A DNA stretch of 64,000 nucleotides from Pseudo-nitzschia pungens (GCA_037355855.1 CM074764.1:1612001-1676000), one strand, 5' to 3'; counted from the stretch's first letter, positions 33,142 to 44,367 are shown. Made by a program: numbers and translations. Notes: generated from the letters alone by a model not told the origin.

Positions 33142-35173
33142 CTACTTTTTTGGAATAGCAGCCAATGCGTCCGCACAAGCTTGGCGACAGTCTACGTCTT
33201 CTTCTTCAGCCATTCGACTTTCTAATGCGGGCAAAATTTGAGCCTGAACCACCGCTACTTGCGCTGGATCTTCTGCTGCTACAACCTTTGCAAGACCTTG
33301 AGCGGCCACCATTCGGACATTAGCAACTCTATCGACTAATCCTCGCAGAAGTTGCAATACAGAATCGTTCCACAAGGTACCTCCTCCAGCTGCAGCGTTC
33401 CCCGTTTCACAGGCATGAGCTGTTGCTGCGTGTGTCTTAAGGATGGTTATTCGAATCAAATAGCTTCCAGACGCAGCGTGGTTGTAAATTCGTACGTGCT
33501 GCGGCAAAATATGTTGAACCATCCAATCTTGTCCAGCCGCATTCACAAGGATAGGCATCCCAGAGACACATGCAGCCCTGACAGAAGCGACAGGATCCAA
33601 CAACAAAACAAGCCAAGCTGGTTCAAGAAGTACGTTGGCGAAGAAATCCAAACCACGAGCTTCGGCTAAGTGAGGTAAAAGTTTAGCAACTCCTTCCCTG
33701 ACTCTCCAATTCGTAGCTTTTGACATATTCAAAATGCTACTGACGACTCCGTTCATCCCATTTAACAAATGAGACAATTTGTGAAGGTTTCCCAACACCT
33801 GAAGTTGTACTTCTTGGAATTCATCTTGCAGAAAACTTTCTAGAAGCGGACCAAATGTTTGCACAATCAAGGAATCATCCAACGTGCCACCTTCTGAGCT
33901 ATCCATTATCGCAAGCGCTGTCTTGCTTCTCACTTCCATCACTACATCATCTGCAAGACTCGGTAGGAGGGGCATCAAATACGATGAGAAAAGTGCACTA
34001 CCTCCCCAATGAACCATGCGCGCAAAGTGACCCACAGCTGCAGCTCTGACTTCTGCTTCTGCATCCGAAAGCAGGCTGACAAAGCACGCAACGACCAATG
34101 CTTGTTCCCCAGCGTAACGAGAATTCCCCTGAAATCCAAGATTAATAGCTACATCACTGAAATACTTCGCTAGATTGTGGCGTACCCTCCTGAAGAAACG
34201 ACAGAGAAAAAGAAAATTCATGTTGCGTTGTCAGTTTTGTGGAAACAAAGCAATTCTCCTTGCATTCTCCATCAAAATGTGTGCTTCTAGTGATCGAAGA
34301 TCAAACTCACCAACTCGTATCAGTACTACCATCCTTCAACAGAGGAAGGAAAAACTCTTTCGTCCATTCAGGTGATTTTCCGTAGGAAGGTCCAATATTT
34401 GCCATGCTCGCAACAGCTAGCATCCTAACGCTATCTTGGTCATCCTTGCAAAGTTGCTGGAGAACAGGGACTAATTCGTTCGCCTTGTCCTTGCTACCAA
34501 GAGTTGCCATAAAATGGCCAAGGTGCTGAGAGGCAGCTCTTCGAACCATGGGAGTTTCGTCCATGCAGAGTTCTTTGAAAAGATACCCAAGTTCCGAATA
34601 TTTTGTTAGGGTTTGAAGTTTTGGCAACATTCCTGCGGCGGATACTTTTGCCGTGAACCAGTCGGCCCCGACAAGTCTCTTGGCCATACTGACCAGAGTA
34701 GTTACAACCGAGGAATCAAGCGGGGAGCTTGTTTTCAGATTTGCACAGAGATGATTCATTAGCACAACCGCTTCGTCTCGAACCACAGTTTCTTCGACCG
34801 CGGCAAGTCGTTCGACGATTGGAAGCAATTCAAGTATCTGAGAAGGAGTGCTCAATAATGCCGGAACAAAAGTCTGGATCTGCTTCGCCATGAGCAACAA
34901 AAGTTCATCATCCATTGGGGGTTGCTGGAGAGCAACTTGTTGCAAGTACGGTAGAAGATCGCTAGAAACTGCACCACTTCCCATTGCGAAGGCAACCACA
35001 GGGAGGCGTTTCATAGCATCGATCTTTGCCTCGGCATTCCCAGTTTCCATTTGAGTTTGAAAAAGATCGAACGGCCCCATATTGTTCAATTCGTCTACTC
35101 CTTGAGGAATGCTTCTGGCCAGTGTCAATGATGTGGCTGGAGAAATTCCAGCGGGGGACATGGAAAGAGACAT
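33142..35173 (-). CDS. Serine/threonine protein phosphatase 2A scaffold subunit A (PR65-like, HEAT repeats)
   Basis: Exon 1 is 35173-34311 and exon 2 is 34189-33142, with a 121-bp intron (GTGAGT...TCAG) splitting the Trp codon of TDTSW|RVRHNLAKYFSDVA; 636 aa, against about 590 for animal and plant PR65. The whole protein is a HEAT solenoid, with typical intra-repeat motifs such as DDQDSVRMLAVASMANIG, TPMVRRAASQHLGHF, DAEAEVRAAAVGHFARM, VMEVRSKTALAIMD, NWRVREGVAKLLPHL, VASVRAACVSGMPILV and VANVRMVAAQGLAKVV. The extra length is an N-terminal Ser/Ala/Pro-rich leader. PR65 holds the catalytic C subunit and one of several B subunits together in the cytoplasm and nucleus. It is a housekeeping gene. 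Confidence 0.9.
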
Positions 35174-36057
35174 GGCTATCGAGTATTGTACGTTAAAATG
35201 ATTAAGGTCCCAAAAAGATATTTATCGCGTCCAGTGCAAAGCTGTTAGTTCCGAGTGTTTTCTCAGTTACAGCTATCACGCTCAAAAATCAAGTTATGCT
35301 GTTCAAATAGCAGCCAGTCCTAGGAGATTGCGTTTAGACAATAATTGTATTTTGTCGTTCGATGTTGATAACTTTTTTCGGTCTGATGCTTCGATTTACG
35401 GATCTGTGGATCTGTGGAGCGATAGCGGGTATCGCATCAACACCTTTAATTCAGACAACGAGAGGTGTGTCGGAGACAGTGCTTTGGCTGTTCGTGCTGT
35501 ATCGGGTACAAAACTGTTATTAGGGCAGGGGAAGGTTGAGCGATTTCCGGCGTGGGAGCTTCGTCATTTACTCGTTTACAGTAACAAAAGGTCAGTACAG
35601 TACGGTACATGCAACGGTACATAGAAATACTGTAAGTCGTAGTAAGACTGTACGGTACCGGTGCCGCAACCGCATGCGGTTGGGCGTGATAAGAGGGGAC
35701 TTTGCTGCTGTAAAATGGGTCATAATTTCTCAAAAGTTGTCGGCATAGCCAGCATGCGCGATATTATCATTTCTGATACAGTAATAGCGAGTAAGTACCT
35801 GTAAGGTCTTACGGTTACGTAGCGATAGAGTACAACATGGTAAGTTTACCGAATTGATACTTACGAAGGATAACGCACATGCACGGTAACTTTAATTACC
35901 GGTAGGGTTTTTTTACAGTGATTAGGATTGCATTGCTTTGACCATCGCACGTCAACTATTTCTCTGGAGTCCGGGACGGCGGAATCACAGAAAAATGCAC
36001 ACGTCTTAGAAAGGTCTAAGGTTTACTTATCAGTAATTACGTGCGTATAACCTAGTA
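35174..36057. other. Intergenic region ending in a dispersed repeat
   Basis: The first 450 bases contain the PP2A-A promoter side and no gene. From about 35752 it is a copy of a dispersed repeat shared with 46972-47230 (separate entry). GTACGGTAC / CGGTTACGTA words are dense. Confidence 0.5.
35765..36010. repeat. Dispersed repeat, copy A, with a perfectly conserved 49-bp core
   Basis: Diverged overall from copy B (46972-47230), but in the same order: GATACAGTAAT[AT]GCGAGT, then GTTTACCGAATTGATACTT, then GGATTGCATT[GA]CTTTGACC, then a 49-bp core (35958-36006; copy B 47180-47228) that is identical in both. The core starts ATTTCTCTGGAGTCCGGGAC and ends AATGCACACGTCT. Class unknown. Confidence 0.8.
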
Positions 36058-36311
36058 CTAAGGACATTGCTGGATCTGTCTCATGCCCCATTCAGAGAGC
36101 TGATGAACGCTGGTAGCAGCTCTGTTAACTTCAATTTCTTCTGGCGTGTCTGGATCTTTCTGTGAGCTCTTCACAAGCACGCCTTTCTCTTGTTTATGGA
36201 AAGCTGAGTCTACCACCACTCTTGCAGCGCAGTCATCGAACACCTTTTCCATCTTATCAGATAAGCCATAATCAGCTATTGTACTATTGTGCCAGCATCC
36301 TGGAGCATTCA
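36058..36311 (-). pseudogene. PIF/Harbinger transposase, C-terminal fragment
   Basis: After removal of the gypsy element and one copy of its target duplication (ATTCA), this reads on from the fragment at 41434-41985: GGIMNAPGCWHNSTIADYGL (the 'NAPGSxHDS' nuclease block, here with Asn in place of the usual Asp) and SVHQLSEWGMRQIQ (the block with the final Glu). It stops right after QIQQCP where the sequence becomes the dispersed repeat, so the transposase is cut off on this side. Together with the stops upstream this is an inactive DDE transposase of a DNA transposon. Confidence 0.75.
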
Positions 36312-36502
36312 TGCCATACCCCGGGTCTACTAGTGATTAGAATAGTAGTGATATGCAAATTGTGAGCTCTATCAGTTAGTCTATTGCTATCGGATTGAGA
36401 GGCCGTCTCCCTATTGGCGATACGGACGCTCGCTAATCGTAATTCATCCTTATCCTTAATCCAGTCCCGAATGGACTCGTGACTGTATTCCGGTGCACGG
36501 CA
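36312..36502 (-). repeat. 3' LTR of the 36-41 kb gypsy element
   Basis: 191 bp, TGCCATACC to GTGCACGGCA, identical by eye to 41243-41433. Confidence 0.95.
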
Positions 36503-36526
36503 TGCTCCCCCATGGTACTGTTACAA

Positions 36527-37039
36527 TTACTTCTTCAACTCAATGCTATCCCTGCAGTAATAGGGGTGCACTCTCCTGATGTTAACCCGGTCGGTTATAA
36601 AGTGAGCAGTTTCAATAGTTACAGTTCCATTATCATGGGCCTTGAGTACCTTGTAAGGTCCTTGCCGTGGGAAGGATAGTTTTGGAATAATGCCCTTCCT
36701 TTTCAGGGTGACATAGTCTCCTTCTTTATAGACATGGGGGATCCTCTTCTGGTTCTCCCTGATGTTGCTCTTGTGGATGCTTTGCTGTTTCCTTGCTTGG
36801 ATTGCTTCCCAATCCACTGGGAAGTTCACCGGCATGAACATGTCTCGACCAAACACCAGTTGCGCTGGGGAGTACCCCAGGGTGGTATGGATGGCGCTTC
36901 TGATAGCATATGCTGCCTTGGTGGTGAATTCCTCAAAGGGTCCTTCTCGTGGAGGTCCCTGTTTTCCAGGTTGGAGACTGAGCGTATGCTCTGTTCCATT
37001 CTCTTTTCCCCCGGGTGCACCAACATTGTGTGGTACCAA
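36527..37039 (-). pseudogene. Gypsy integrase C-terminal remnant
   Basis: This minus-strand frame encodes the end of a gypsy integrase: EEFTTKAAYAIRSAIHTTLG, YSPAQLVFGRDMFMPV, and the C-terminal beta-barrel (YKEGDYVTLKRKGIIPKLSF, GPYKVLKAHDNGTVTIET, VNIRRVHPYY). Its first third (VPHNVGAPGGKENGTEH) is an out-of-frame reading of the upstream zinc-finger coding sequence. The region with the first two catalytic Asp residues that should lie between is absent, so the DDE core has been deleted and the remaining piece is out of frame with the upstream pol. Confidence 0.8.
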
Positions 37040-38790
37040 TCCGTCACTCGTTGTTTGAGCTTGTCGGGAATCAGGGTCTTACCTTCTTTGTGGATGAGAC
37101 TGAAACCTTCCACATGTTTGGTGGTCAGGCCTTTGTCTTTTTCCAAAGCATTCATGATTTTCGTGTCCTTCTGCTGGTAGAACTGAATCATGTCCGGAGC
37201 AAGTGGGAATGCACTATTGCCCTGGAATTCTTCCGGTGCTTCTCCAAGTGGGACTAGGAGTTGCCGGAGGTGCGCTTCCTCATCCGCGTAGGTGAGGGGC
37301 TTATTTGGTGGTAGCCATTCCACCGTATCTGCTGGGTCATCTGTGATGTCCAGTCGGGACAGCGCATCTGCTGCATCATTTTCTTTGCCAGCAACATGCT
37401 TGACTACCGGGTGGAACTCCTCCATGAGGAGTCTCCATCGGACCATTCTTTGGGTGGGCATCTGCTGATACAATAGGTTCAGGTGGTCCGTGTGAATGGT
37501 TACATCTTGTCCTCGTAGGATTCCTTCGAACGCTTTTAAGCCTTCCACTATACCCAGGAGTTCTTTTTCCCCGACAGTGTAGTTGAGCTGCGCTGAGTTC
37601 AGTTTCCTCGTGTAGAAACCAAGGGGTTTGCCATCTTGGCATACCGTGGCTCCCAGTTGCCGGTCACTGGCATCTGAGTAGAGATGAAATGGTTTCGTAA
37701 AATCCGGGAATGCGAGTTTTGCTTCATCTGCGAGCATCCTCTTCGCCTCCATGAAAGCTTTCTGCTCTGCTGGACCCCAGTACCAATTCAGTTTCCCCTT
37801 CTTGCCTGCGAGCTTGTTGAGGGGGGCCAGGATGTGGGAGCGGCGCTTCCACATATCCCTGTAGAAATTTACCATCCCAAGAAACATCTTCAATTGTTTG
37901 GTGTTCTTGGGGGCCTCCAGGCGTTTCATCGCCGCCAGCTTCTTTGGCTGGGGCTGAATGCCCTCTGTTGTTAACAGAAACCCTAGGTATTCTACTTCTT
38001 TTTGCATGAAGAAGGGTTTTCGGAGGTTGGCTCGGAAGCCAGCATCATCCAGTCGCTGGAGGACTGTATCGATTTTGTCGAGGCGAATCTGAGTGAACGG
38101 CTTTCGTTGAATGGCTTCATTCATCTTCCGAAAGTCCGTAAGGACTCGTATGTCCCCTGTCTTTTTGGGTTGACAGAACGTCGGTGACGCCCATGGTGAG
38201 TCATCATCATGTGGAAGTTTCTCCAGTACTCCGATTTCACAGAGCCTGTTGATTTCCTTCCGGAGGGCTTGTTCAAAGGCATGGGGTACTGAGTAGTACC
38301 TCTGCCTGACCGGTGTGACCCCAGGTTGGAGTTCGATAGATACCAGTTCAATATTTTTGAGCAGTCCCAGGCCTCCTCCAAAGAGAGTAGGGAACTTCTT
38401 CAAAGTTTTCTTTAAGGCGTCCTTGGACTTGTCTGTGATCTCCAGGCCGTTGACCATAGAATCTATGTCTACCTTGGAGTAATCGGCATCCAGGATTTTG
38501 GCTTGCCTTGCTTCCTCCTGTTGGAGGATCGGACTTTGGGTGTTGGCAAAGAACACTGCCTCACATTTGTCCGGGTCGGAGAGCTCCCCCATTCTCTTCA
38601 TGGGAATGGAGTCACCCTGCCAAGTAAGCGTTTGGGAACTGTATATAATATCCAGTCCCAGTTGCGCCATCAAGTCGGATCCAAGAGAGGAGTGGTTTTG
38701 TGCGACCTGTGGAGCTTGTATAACTCTCAGTCGGTAGTATTCCACATCCTTCGCCTCCACGAAAGCATGTAGCTCTTCGCGTTCCAGCAC
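36826..38790 (-). pseudogene. Gypsy pol with the reverse-transcriptase catalytic core deleted
   Basis: A 654-residue open frame. It starts in the C-terminal half of a protease (SSLGSDLMAQLGLDIIYS). The RT N-terminal part follows (PHAFEQALRKEINRLCEIGVLEKL, SPWASPTFCQPKKTGDIRVL, TDFRKMNEAIQRKPF), and then it jumps directly to DKIDTVLQRLDDAGFRANL, the segment that follows the catalytic site. In the intact gypsy element at 49-53 kb these landmarks are about 85 residues apart and flank the YIDD box; here none of it is present. The RNase H (HLYSDASDRQLGATV) and integrase zinc module start (WYHTMLVHPGEKRMEQSI) are intact before the frame is lost. No active enzyme can result. Confidence 0.85.
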
Positions 38791-38811
38791 TGTTGGCTGT
38801 TAAAAAGAAGT

Positions 38812-41080
38812 CCTGTTGCTGCTGCTCCATCTAATGGTGCTAGCTGCGACTGGGATTGACGTTGCTCCGTTTTATCCCATTTTTGGCGTTGTTCCTGGAA
38901 CGGTCGTGTTCGCGTTGCTGTAACGTGTAAATCTATTCCGTTGCTTGTCAAACGGTTTGATTATTGTCGCCGCAGTGTTGTGATCAGTTATTCGGTCAAC
39001 CGATTTGATTTATTGGATTAACGTCCATTTGGATCGGTCCTTTGGTTGATTGTTCGCGATCGTTCCTTTGAATCGTATCGCCTGGAACCACACGTACGTC
39101 GATTGTGTATGTGTTTTGATTGTGGGTGTATTTGCAGCAGTCGACTGGAGGTTCATATTTTGTAACTCCAGAGCACCTCTGTGGGTGTTGTTTCTCAATT
39201 TTGCGGGATTGCTCTGGTTTATTTAGAGCTCCCTGTGGACTGGTTGGTTGTCCGGAACAAGGTTGGCCTTGTTGTTGCTGCTTTACCCTATCGATGATCG
39301 ATCGATTATTTTGGTTTGCTACAGCAACTATGCCGTCGCACGGATCATTAATCGGAGTTAATAGCCGCCATCACGCTGGATCGGTCGTCTTCCCGACGTT
39401 CATTATTTGGTCAACCGTGGTCCTATTGAGGTCCTCGGGTATCTCCGTTGTTGCTGTTGCTCCATCTAATGGTGCTAACTGCAACTGGGATTGACGTTGC
39501 TCCGTTTTATCCCGTCTTTGTCGCCGTAGCGTCTTTGTAATCGCCGTCACACTGGATCGGTCGATTTTTCTTCTTCTTTTGATAATTTCGATTATTTCTG
39601 TTATGGGATCCTTTCTTTTGAAGGTTTTCCTGTACTTCCTCCTGTACTCTTTGAGGTCTCTTTCGGAGATGTCAACCTCATCGTCAGAGACTTCGTGGTC
39701 AGCTTGGGCCGTGGCCAGCACATAGGAGTACTCATGGTTGGAGAGGTTCCTTCCCCAGTGGGGTTTGGAGTGTTGCTCGTTGTCTGAGTCTTCTTTTGCC
39801 ACAAAATGCTCCTTGAGCAGATTGATGGTTTCCCGGTCGAATTTCCCCTTCTTGGGTGGTCCTCCGGTTAGTTTCCAGCATTTGCCGGCGTGGGTTTGCC
39901 ACAGATTTTGCAAAGTTGCTTATTGTTGTCCATTGGGCGCTTCTTTTTGTTGGGAGACTTGTTGTTTCCTCCCCCAGAAGTGGCCTTGGAGTTCTTCTTG
40001 GTTCCACCATTTTGTTTTTCCAGTTCGGTGATCCGTTTGCGAAGTTCTTCTTCGTTTCGGATGGTGGTTTCCAAATTTTCGAGTTTGTCGCTCTGGGTGG
40101 AGTTCCCTTCGACTGGCTCCTTGGGTGTTCCAGAGGGAGCGTCGGTTGTTGTTCTTCGAACGGCATCGTTCTTCTGTTATTTTTGTTTGCGGCAGCATGC
40201 TATCCCATCGGATCAGTCATTTTGCCGTGTGGAGTTGCCAGCATCCCACTTCTGAAGGAGCTTGCTGCAACTGCTCCATACCTGGTATGGTGATTGGAGT
40301 TTATTTATTATCGCCGTAGCGTTGTTGTCGCCGTGACGTTGTTGTCGCCGTCCCACTGGGTCGGTCGAGTTCGATTGTTTTGTTCTTCGAACGGCTGTCT
40401 GACGTTCGTTACTGTGTCAACCATGGACCTATCGAGGTCCGTAGGTCTTTCTGTTGTTGCTGCTGCTCCATCTGATGGTGCTAGCTGCAACTGGGATTGG
40501 CGTTCCTTTGGACGTCATGGTTAATCAGTTTTATTTAATTAATTTAGTTACTTTATTCTGTTATCTGTTAATTTCAGTGTGGAAATGAGCAAAAGTGGTT
40601 GCTCCAGTTTTTGCTTTTAAATTTAGTTTCCACGCGATAACTCGTGTTGTAACTGATTTTGCTCCCATCCATCTTGGTGGTGGGAGTTGTTTCTCTCTTT
40701 AGCTCCCGGGAATCCTGTGGTTCTCCGGGGTTGTTTCTGTTTTTATTTCGTGGGATTCGATTCCCGTGGTTCTCCGGCGTTGCTTCCCTATTAAGCAATC
40801 ACCGGGCCGGTCCCACTTCCTGTCTCCCGTGGGATTTAGTGGTGTTTAGGTATTTATTTTATACCTGTCCGGATATTTATATGTTCTGGTTTTGGTCGGC
40901 ATACCCTTTTTGGTCTGTCCGTCCACTCAGTGTTGGTCCAATTAGTCCATTCACTGGATTATGTGTCTCTTTTTCGACACTCATTATTTTCGATTATTTC
41001 CTGTTGTCGACCATGGTCCTGTTTAGGTACTTAGGTGTCTCTGTTGCTGCTGTTGCTCCCTTCTTTGGGCGCCAACAGTT
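38812..41080. repeat. Repeated internal module of the 36-41 kb gypsy element
   Basis: A segment of about 60-70 bp (GTTGCTGCTGCTCCATCTAA, TGGTGCTAGCTGC[GA]ACTGGG, ATTGACGTTGCTCC) occurs at 38812-38880, 39446-39515 and 40452-40507, with a partial fourth at about 41041-41060. Three of the copies are also preceded by related text (CCATGGACCTATCGAGGTCC and variants). The copies lie at the borders between remaining coding blocks, for example right where the protease is cut off. Confidence 0.8.
39371..40172 (-). pseudogene. Gypsy gag fragment with a broken zinc knuckle
   Basis: From about 40172 down to about 39868 one frame encodes a Ser/Thr/Pro-rich stretch and a short coiled coil (NEEELRKRITELEKQNGG), then a basic region and NKQLCKICGK. 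There the frame shifts, and the next frame goes on as HAGKCWKLTGGPPKKGKF, which completes a C-x2-C...H-x4-C knuckle only if about one base is added. It then runs RETINLLKEHF and DISERDLKEYRRKYRKTFKR. No start codon or N-terminal gag region precedes it. It is therefore a truncated gag. Confidence 0.65.
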
Positions 41081-41242
41081 GCTGGGGTCGGTCTTCCTTG
41101 TGCTGCAGACACTGGATATCCTTCTCCCTGTTTTTGCTTCTCTGCGCCTCCATTTTTGGCAGTCTTTCGGATCCGTTGGTCCCTTGGTCCGATCGGTCCT
41201 TTCTGCTCATGGTCATCAGCGCTCAGCTTGATTTTAAAATCA

Positions 41243-41433
41243 TGCCATACCCCGGGTCTACTAGTGATTAGAATAGTAGTGATATGCAAATTGTGAGCTC
41301 TATCAGTTAGTCTATTGCTATCGGATTGAGAGGCCGTCTCCCTATTGGCGATACGGACGCTCGCTAATCGTAATTCATCCTTATCCTTAATCCAGTCCCG
41401 AATGGACTCGTGACTGTATTCCGGTGCACGGCA
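41243..41433 (-). repeat. 5' LTR of the 36-41 kb gypsy element
   Basis: 191-bp copy identical to 36312-36502. It is followed by the target duplication ATTCA at 41434-41438. Confidence 0.95.
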
Positions 41434-41985
41434 ATTCATAATTCCACCCTGATCTTTTCCATCCAGAGTAAAGAGAAGAAGGACAGAGTTGATAAATGTC
41501 CCATTTGTCCATCCATTGTAATTCCGGTTCTGTAAGAACCAGCTTGTTGATTTCTTGAAGGGAATGTCCATCACAAGCCACCCAGTCTCTGTGTGGCCAG
41601 AGGACTGGATACTTTGAAGAAAGGGCATTGACATATAATATGTCAACTTCTTCTGAAGTTGGCAATCTCACAGCTGCTTGATCATGCATCTGTAGCACTG
41701 AAAGGAGGATCCTGCGAGTGGATCTGGGCCATTTGTACATGGGACTTGCAGTTATACCAAAAGCTCAGCCTATTCCTCTTGCCACTGAGTTCAATACCAA
41801 TACAGGAGAAGCCCTAGACAACTAATTGCATCCAGTTCTATTCTCTTCCCTTCAATCTTGGGCTTTCCAATAATTCCACCAGTGTCCATATCATAAGTAT
41901 ACAATATAGCAAGCAGCTTGTCAAAGACAACATGGTCCACTCCACAACAATTCAGCAGGGCTTGGTCATTGCCAGAACCAAACAT
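41434..41985 (-). pseudogene. PIF/Harbinger transposase, N-terminal fragment
   Basis: The minus strand encodes MFGSGNDQALLNCCGVDHVV, FDKLLAIL, ELDAISCLGLLLYWY, then after a frameshift NSVARGIG*AFGITASPMYKWP, and then another frame with YPVLWPHRDWVACDGHSLQE (first catalytic Asp block) and LYSGWKRSGWNYE. These are the ordered landmarks of diatom Harbinger-type DDE transposases. The frameshift and at least one stop make it inactive. It continues at 36311 on the other side of the nested gypsy element. Confidence 0.72.
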
Positions 41986-42500
41986 GTAATGAAAAGGGGA
42001 TCACTATATCTTCGAATTGCAATCCTAGGAATCCTATGATCTCTCCGCCTATGGTCTTTGAGAGACAATTGTGGGCTGTTGTATGCAGGATCAGACAATA
42101 GGCTGCAATAGAAATAGTAGTACAGTATCTCCAGGGACATTGTATGGTATTGTTGTTTTTGTTTGAAAAAACAATGAATAAAAATTTCTATTGGAGAGCA
42201 TACACCCCCCTGTTGTTAAGGATAGCAGAGTGGACAAAATTTCAAAGAACAAAGCAAAATTTTGGAGAACACAAGAATCCCGGCGCACAAAAAAGAGTTG
42301 ATGGAGATGGGGGTAGTAGGGAATAAAAAAAGAGAGAATTTTTGTTTTTCAAAACAAGATTCCTAATTCGAAAATGTGCCTTGTCACTGCCTGTCTGTTG
42401 TCCTAAACATATACATATGCGTTGGGTGTGCCAAAAAATTAAGGCATATAATCTAGGATATGATATTACACATATCATCTACTAGTACTAGTTGTGACAG
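41986..42500. other. Non-coding flank of the Harbinger remnant
   Basis: No ORF is supported. It may contain the outer end of the DNA transposon, but no inverted-repeat partner is recognisable because the other side (36058) is truncated. Confidence 0.35.
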
Positions 42501-42722
42501 GACCAAAATCAGTGGATATCCGTGGATGTGAATTTTGGAGCAATCCTAACTTCTAAAGTATGTATCCAATTGCAACAAGTAATGGCTTGTTAGAAAGGTC
42601 TTATTCACCTCTTTCAATAGGTATATGGTTATAGACTTTAGAGCTGGTCTTGTTGTTGCAGATACTCAACTTAGTTTACACATGAATTTTGGGCATCCAC
42701 AGACATCCACCGATTTTGGTCC
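42501..42722. mobile_element. MITE-like element with about 38-bp terminal inverted repeats
   Basis: The left end 42501-42538 (GACCAAAATCAGTGGATATC...) and right end 42685-42722 (...ACATCCACCGATTTTGGTCC) are inverted copies with a few mismatches, framing about 145 bp of AT-rich sequence without coding potential. A further copy of the end motif (GGGACCAAAATCAACTGGAT) sits at about 42907-42926. No target duplication could be assigned. Confidence 0.65.
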
Positions 42723-43379
42723 CTCGTAATTTTACTAGCAAAATGAACTCATTGGACTGAAATATTCTACTTGATTCTGATGATATTCATTAATCTATGT
42801 AGTTGAATAATTACTCCAGAAGACAGAATGTTGATAATGGTTCTTTCCCAAAAACAGAACGTTCTGAATTTTTTAGTCAAAGGAGTCTTTAGTAGAGAAA
42901 GTTCGAGGGACCAAAATCAACTGGATAGCAGTATGTTGGGCAAGACACAGGTCACCGCAACTGCAGGATGTGGGTGGGGACACGCCCGCACCTACACGCG
43001 CACCACCTGTGAACTTGTTGCACGCGCCTTGACAAGCACTACAATGTATGTGAGGAAGGTGCCAATGGTAAATAGGTAAGTGCCACAAGAGGGACGACAG
43101 CGCGCGCACCACAGATGGGCACCGTGTGGTGCCAGCTTGAGGTACGCAGCTGCTGCTGGGCACAGAGGTGTGGGGCAATGCCTTCCCCATCTGATTACCT
43201 CATTGTCTCCTGGCCAACACTAAGCCAACGACAATGAGGAGTGCTGTTCCCTCTGGGAGCGGATCAACTAAACTTTCTCTCCATCCCCAGCCACACACCT
43301 CCTCAATGACAACGTCCCACTACCCTGTTGCACTGTAGCACCTGACAGTCCTGACGCAGCCATCCGACACTGCCCAGTC

Positions 43380-43620
43380 CGCGTCCACCCGCTGGCTACC
43401 CCAGCTTTCCCCAATCTTGCCGATCATCCACCGACCATCACGTGTCTACCTGCTGGCTACCCCAGCATACTGCTCAACCCAGTTATCCCGATCCTGTTGA
43501 TCACCCACTGCTCACCCCAGTATCCCATTGCCGCTAACGTGCGACCTCCCACTGGCTACCCCAGCTCGCTGCTTAACCCAGCTCCCCGGATCCTGTCGAT
43601 CACCCACCACCCAACCGACC
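43380..43620. repeat. Imperfect C-rich direct repeats
   Basis: Three imperfect copies of a phrase containing CTGGCTACCCCAGC, CTGCT[CT]AACCCAG[TC]T, GATCCTGT[TC]GATCACCCA, starting near 43388, 43449 and 43553; the full-length period is about 104 bp. Confidence 0.7.
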
Positions 43621-43768
43621 CCCCCAAACCGGGGCTCCAGTTCCCCTTCCCCCCACCCCCACACATGTGCCGGAAGATAGTTCCGGAACTATTCCACACA
43701 CCAGTGCCCACTTGACACAAACCCTTGCCAATTCAAGCGATCCAAACCTGACACAAACACTCGTCAAT

Positions 43769-43992
43769 ATTAAATTGTAACCGTGACACGATCCACTCCA
43801 TACGCGCACCATGCGCAAAACGCAAACTATGCGCTATTGCCCATACTCGCTTTCATTTATTTCTGTCTATGTCACAGCTCCAACATGTCCATGACAACGA
43901 AGAAAGATTCTCTTGCTTCCCTGATCATAGATGGGGCGTATTAAATTGTAACCGTGACACGATCCACTCCATACGGGCACCATGCGCAAAAC
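43769..43992. repeat. Pair of 53-bp direct repeats
   Basis: 43769-43821 and 43940-43992 are the same 53-bp sequence except for one base (TACGCGCACC against TACGGGCACC), 118 bp apart. Confidence 0.85.
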
Positions 43993-44027
43993 AGTTTTCT
44001 ACAGGGTTTCCAGTACTGCTTGTAAAC

Positions 44028-44367
44028 GAGCAGCAAACACAACAAGACAGCAACATCGATTCCCCGACAAGATTGCTGTCATCACTTCTTTAGTTTAACT
44101 CCGATTTGAATACCTTGATACCTACATCCTGCTCCCTGAGCAACTTCCTGTAGAACTACAAATCTAGGATCTAACTGACTGTGCCAAGTGGTAGTTAGAA
44201 TAGATCCGGCCAATTGTCTTCCCCTTTGGTCGTAGTGGTGAATCCGAGACTATCGATAGAACAGACCGGCACCTCAACCGGTTTGCATGCCTTTGCCATT
44301 ACAACCAACAATATCTCCAAGCTTGCTCCTTATTCCCTGAGCTAAGCTCAGCTACATTTTAACAGAT
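44028..44367. repeat. Dispersed repeat, inverted relative to 55262-55600
   Basis: Landmarks in order: CAAGACAGCAAC, CTTTAGTTTAACTCCGATTT, GAATACCTTGATAC, ACATCCTGCTC, TGTAGAACTACAA, TCGTAGTGGTGAATCC, AGAACAGACCGGCACCTCAA, ATCTCCAAGCTTGC, CAGCTACATTTTAACA. All recur as the reverse complement at 55262-55600. Nothing codes in either copy. It may be an LTR or other end sequence of an unclassified element. Confidence 0.8.

Larger units (their letters stand above)
36312..41433 (-). mobile_element. Gypsy-type LTR element, internally deleted and non-autonomous, nested in a Harbinger transposase
   Basis: This is a 5122-bp element on the minus strand with 191-bp LTRs (TGCC...GGCA ends) that read as identical, and a 5-bp target duplication ATTCA (36307-36311 and 41434-41438). 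A purine tract ATGGGGGAGCA (minus strand) lies next to the 3' LTR. It still encodes parts of gag, protease, RT, RNase H and integrase, but the catalytic heart of RT and of integrase are both missing, the gag zinc knuckle is frameshifted, and a non-coding module is repeated several times in the 5' half. Since the LTRs are identical, it moved recently, using proteins supplied by another copy (inference). Confidence 0.93.

Noticed and set aside
43497..43818. Pro-rich (plus) and Gly-rich (minus) ORFs
   Set aside because: Both strands are open because of C-rich repeats; no start context or domain.
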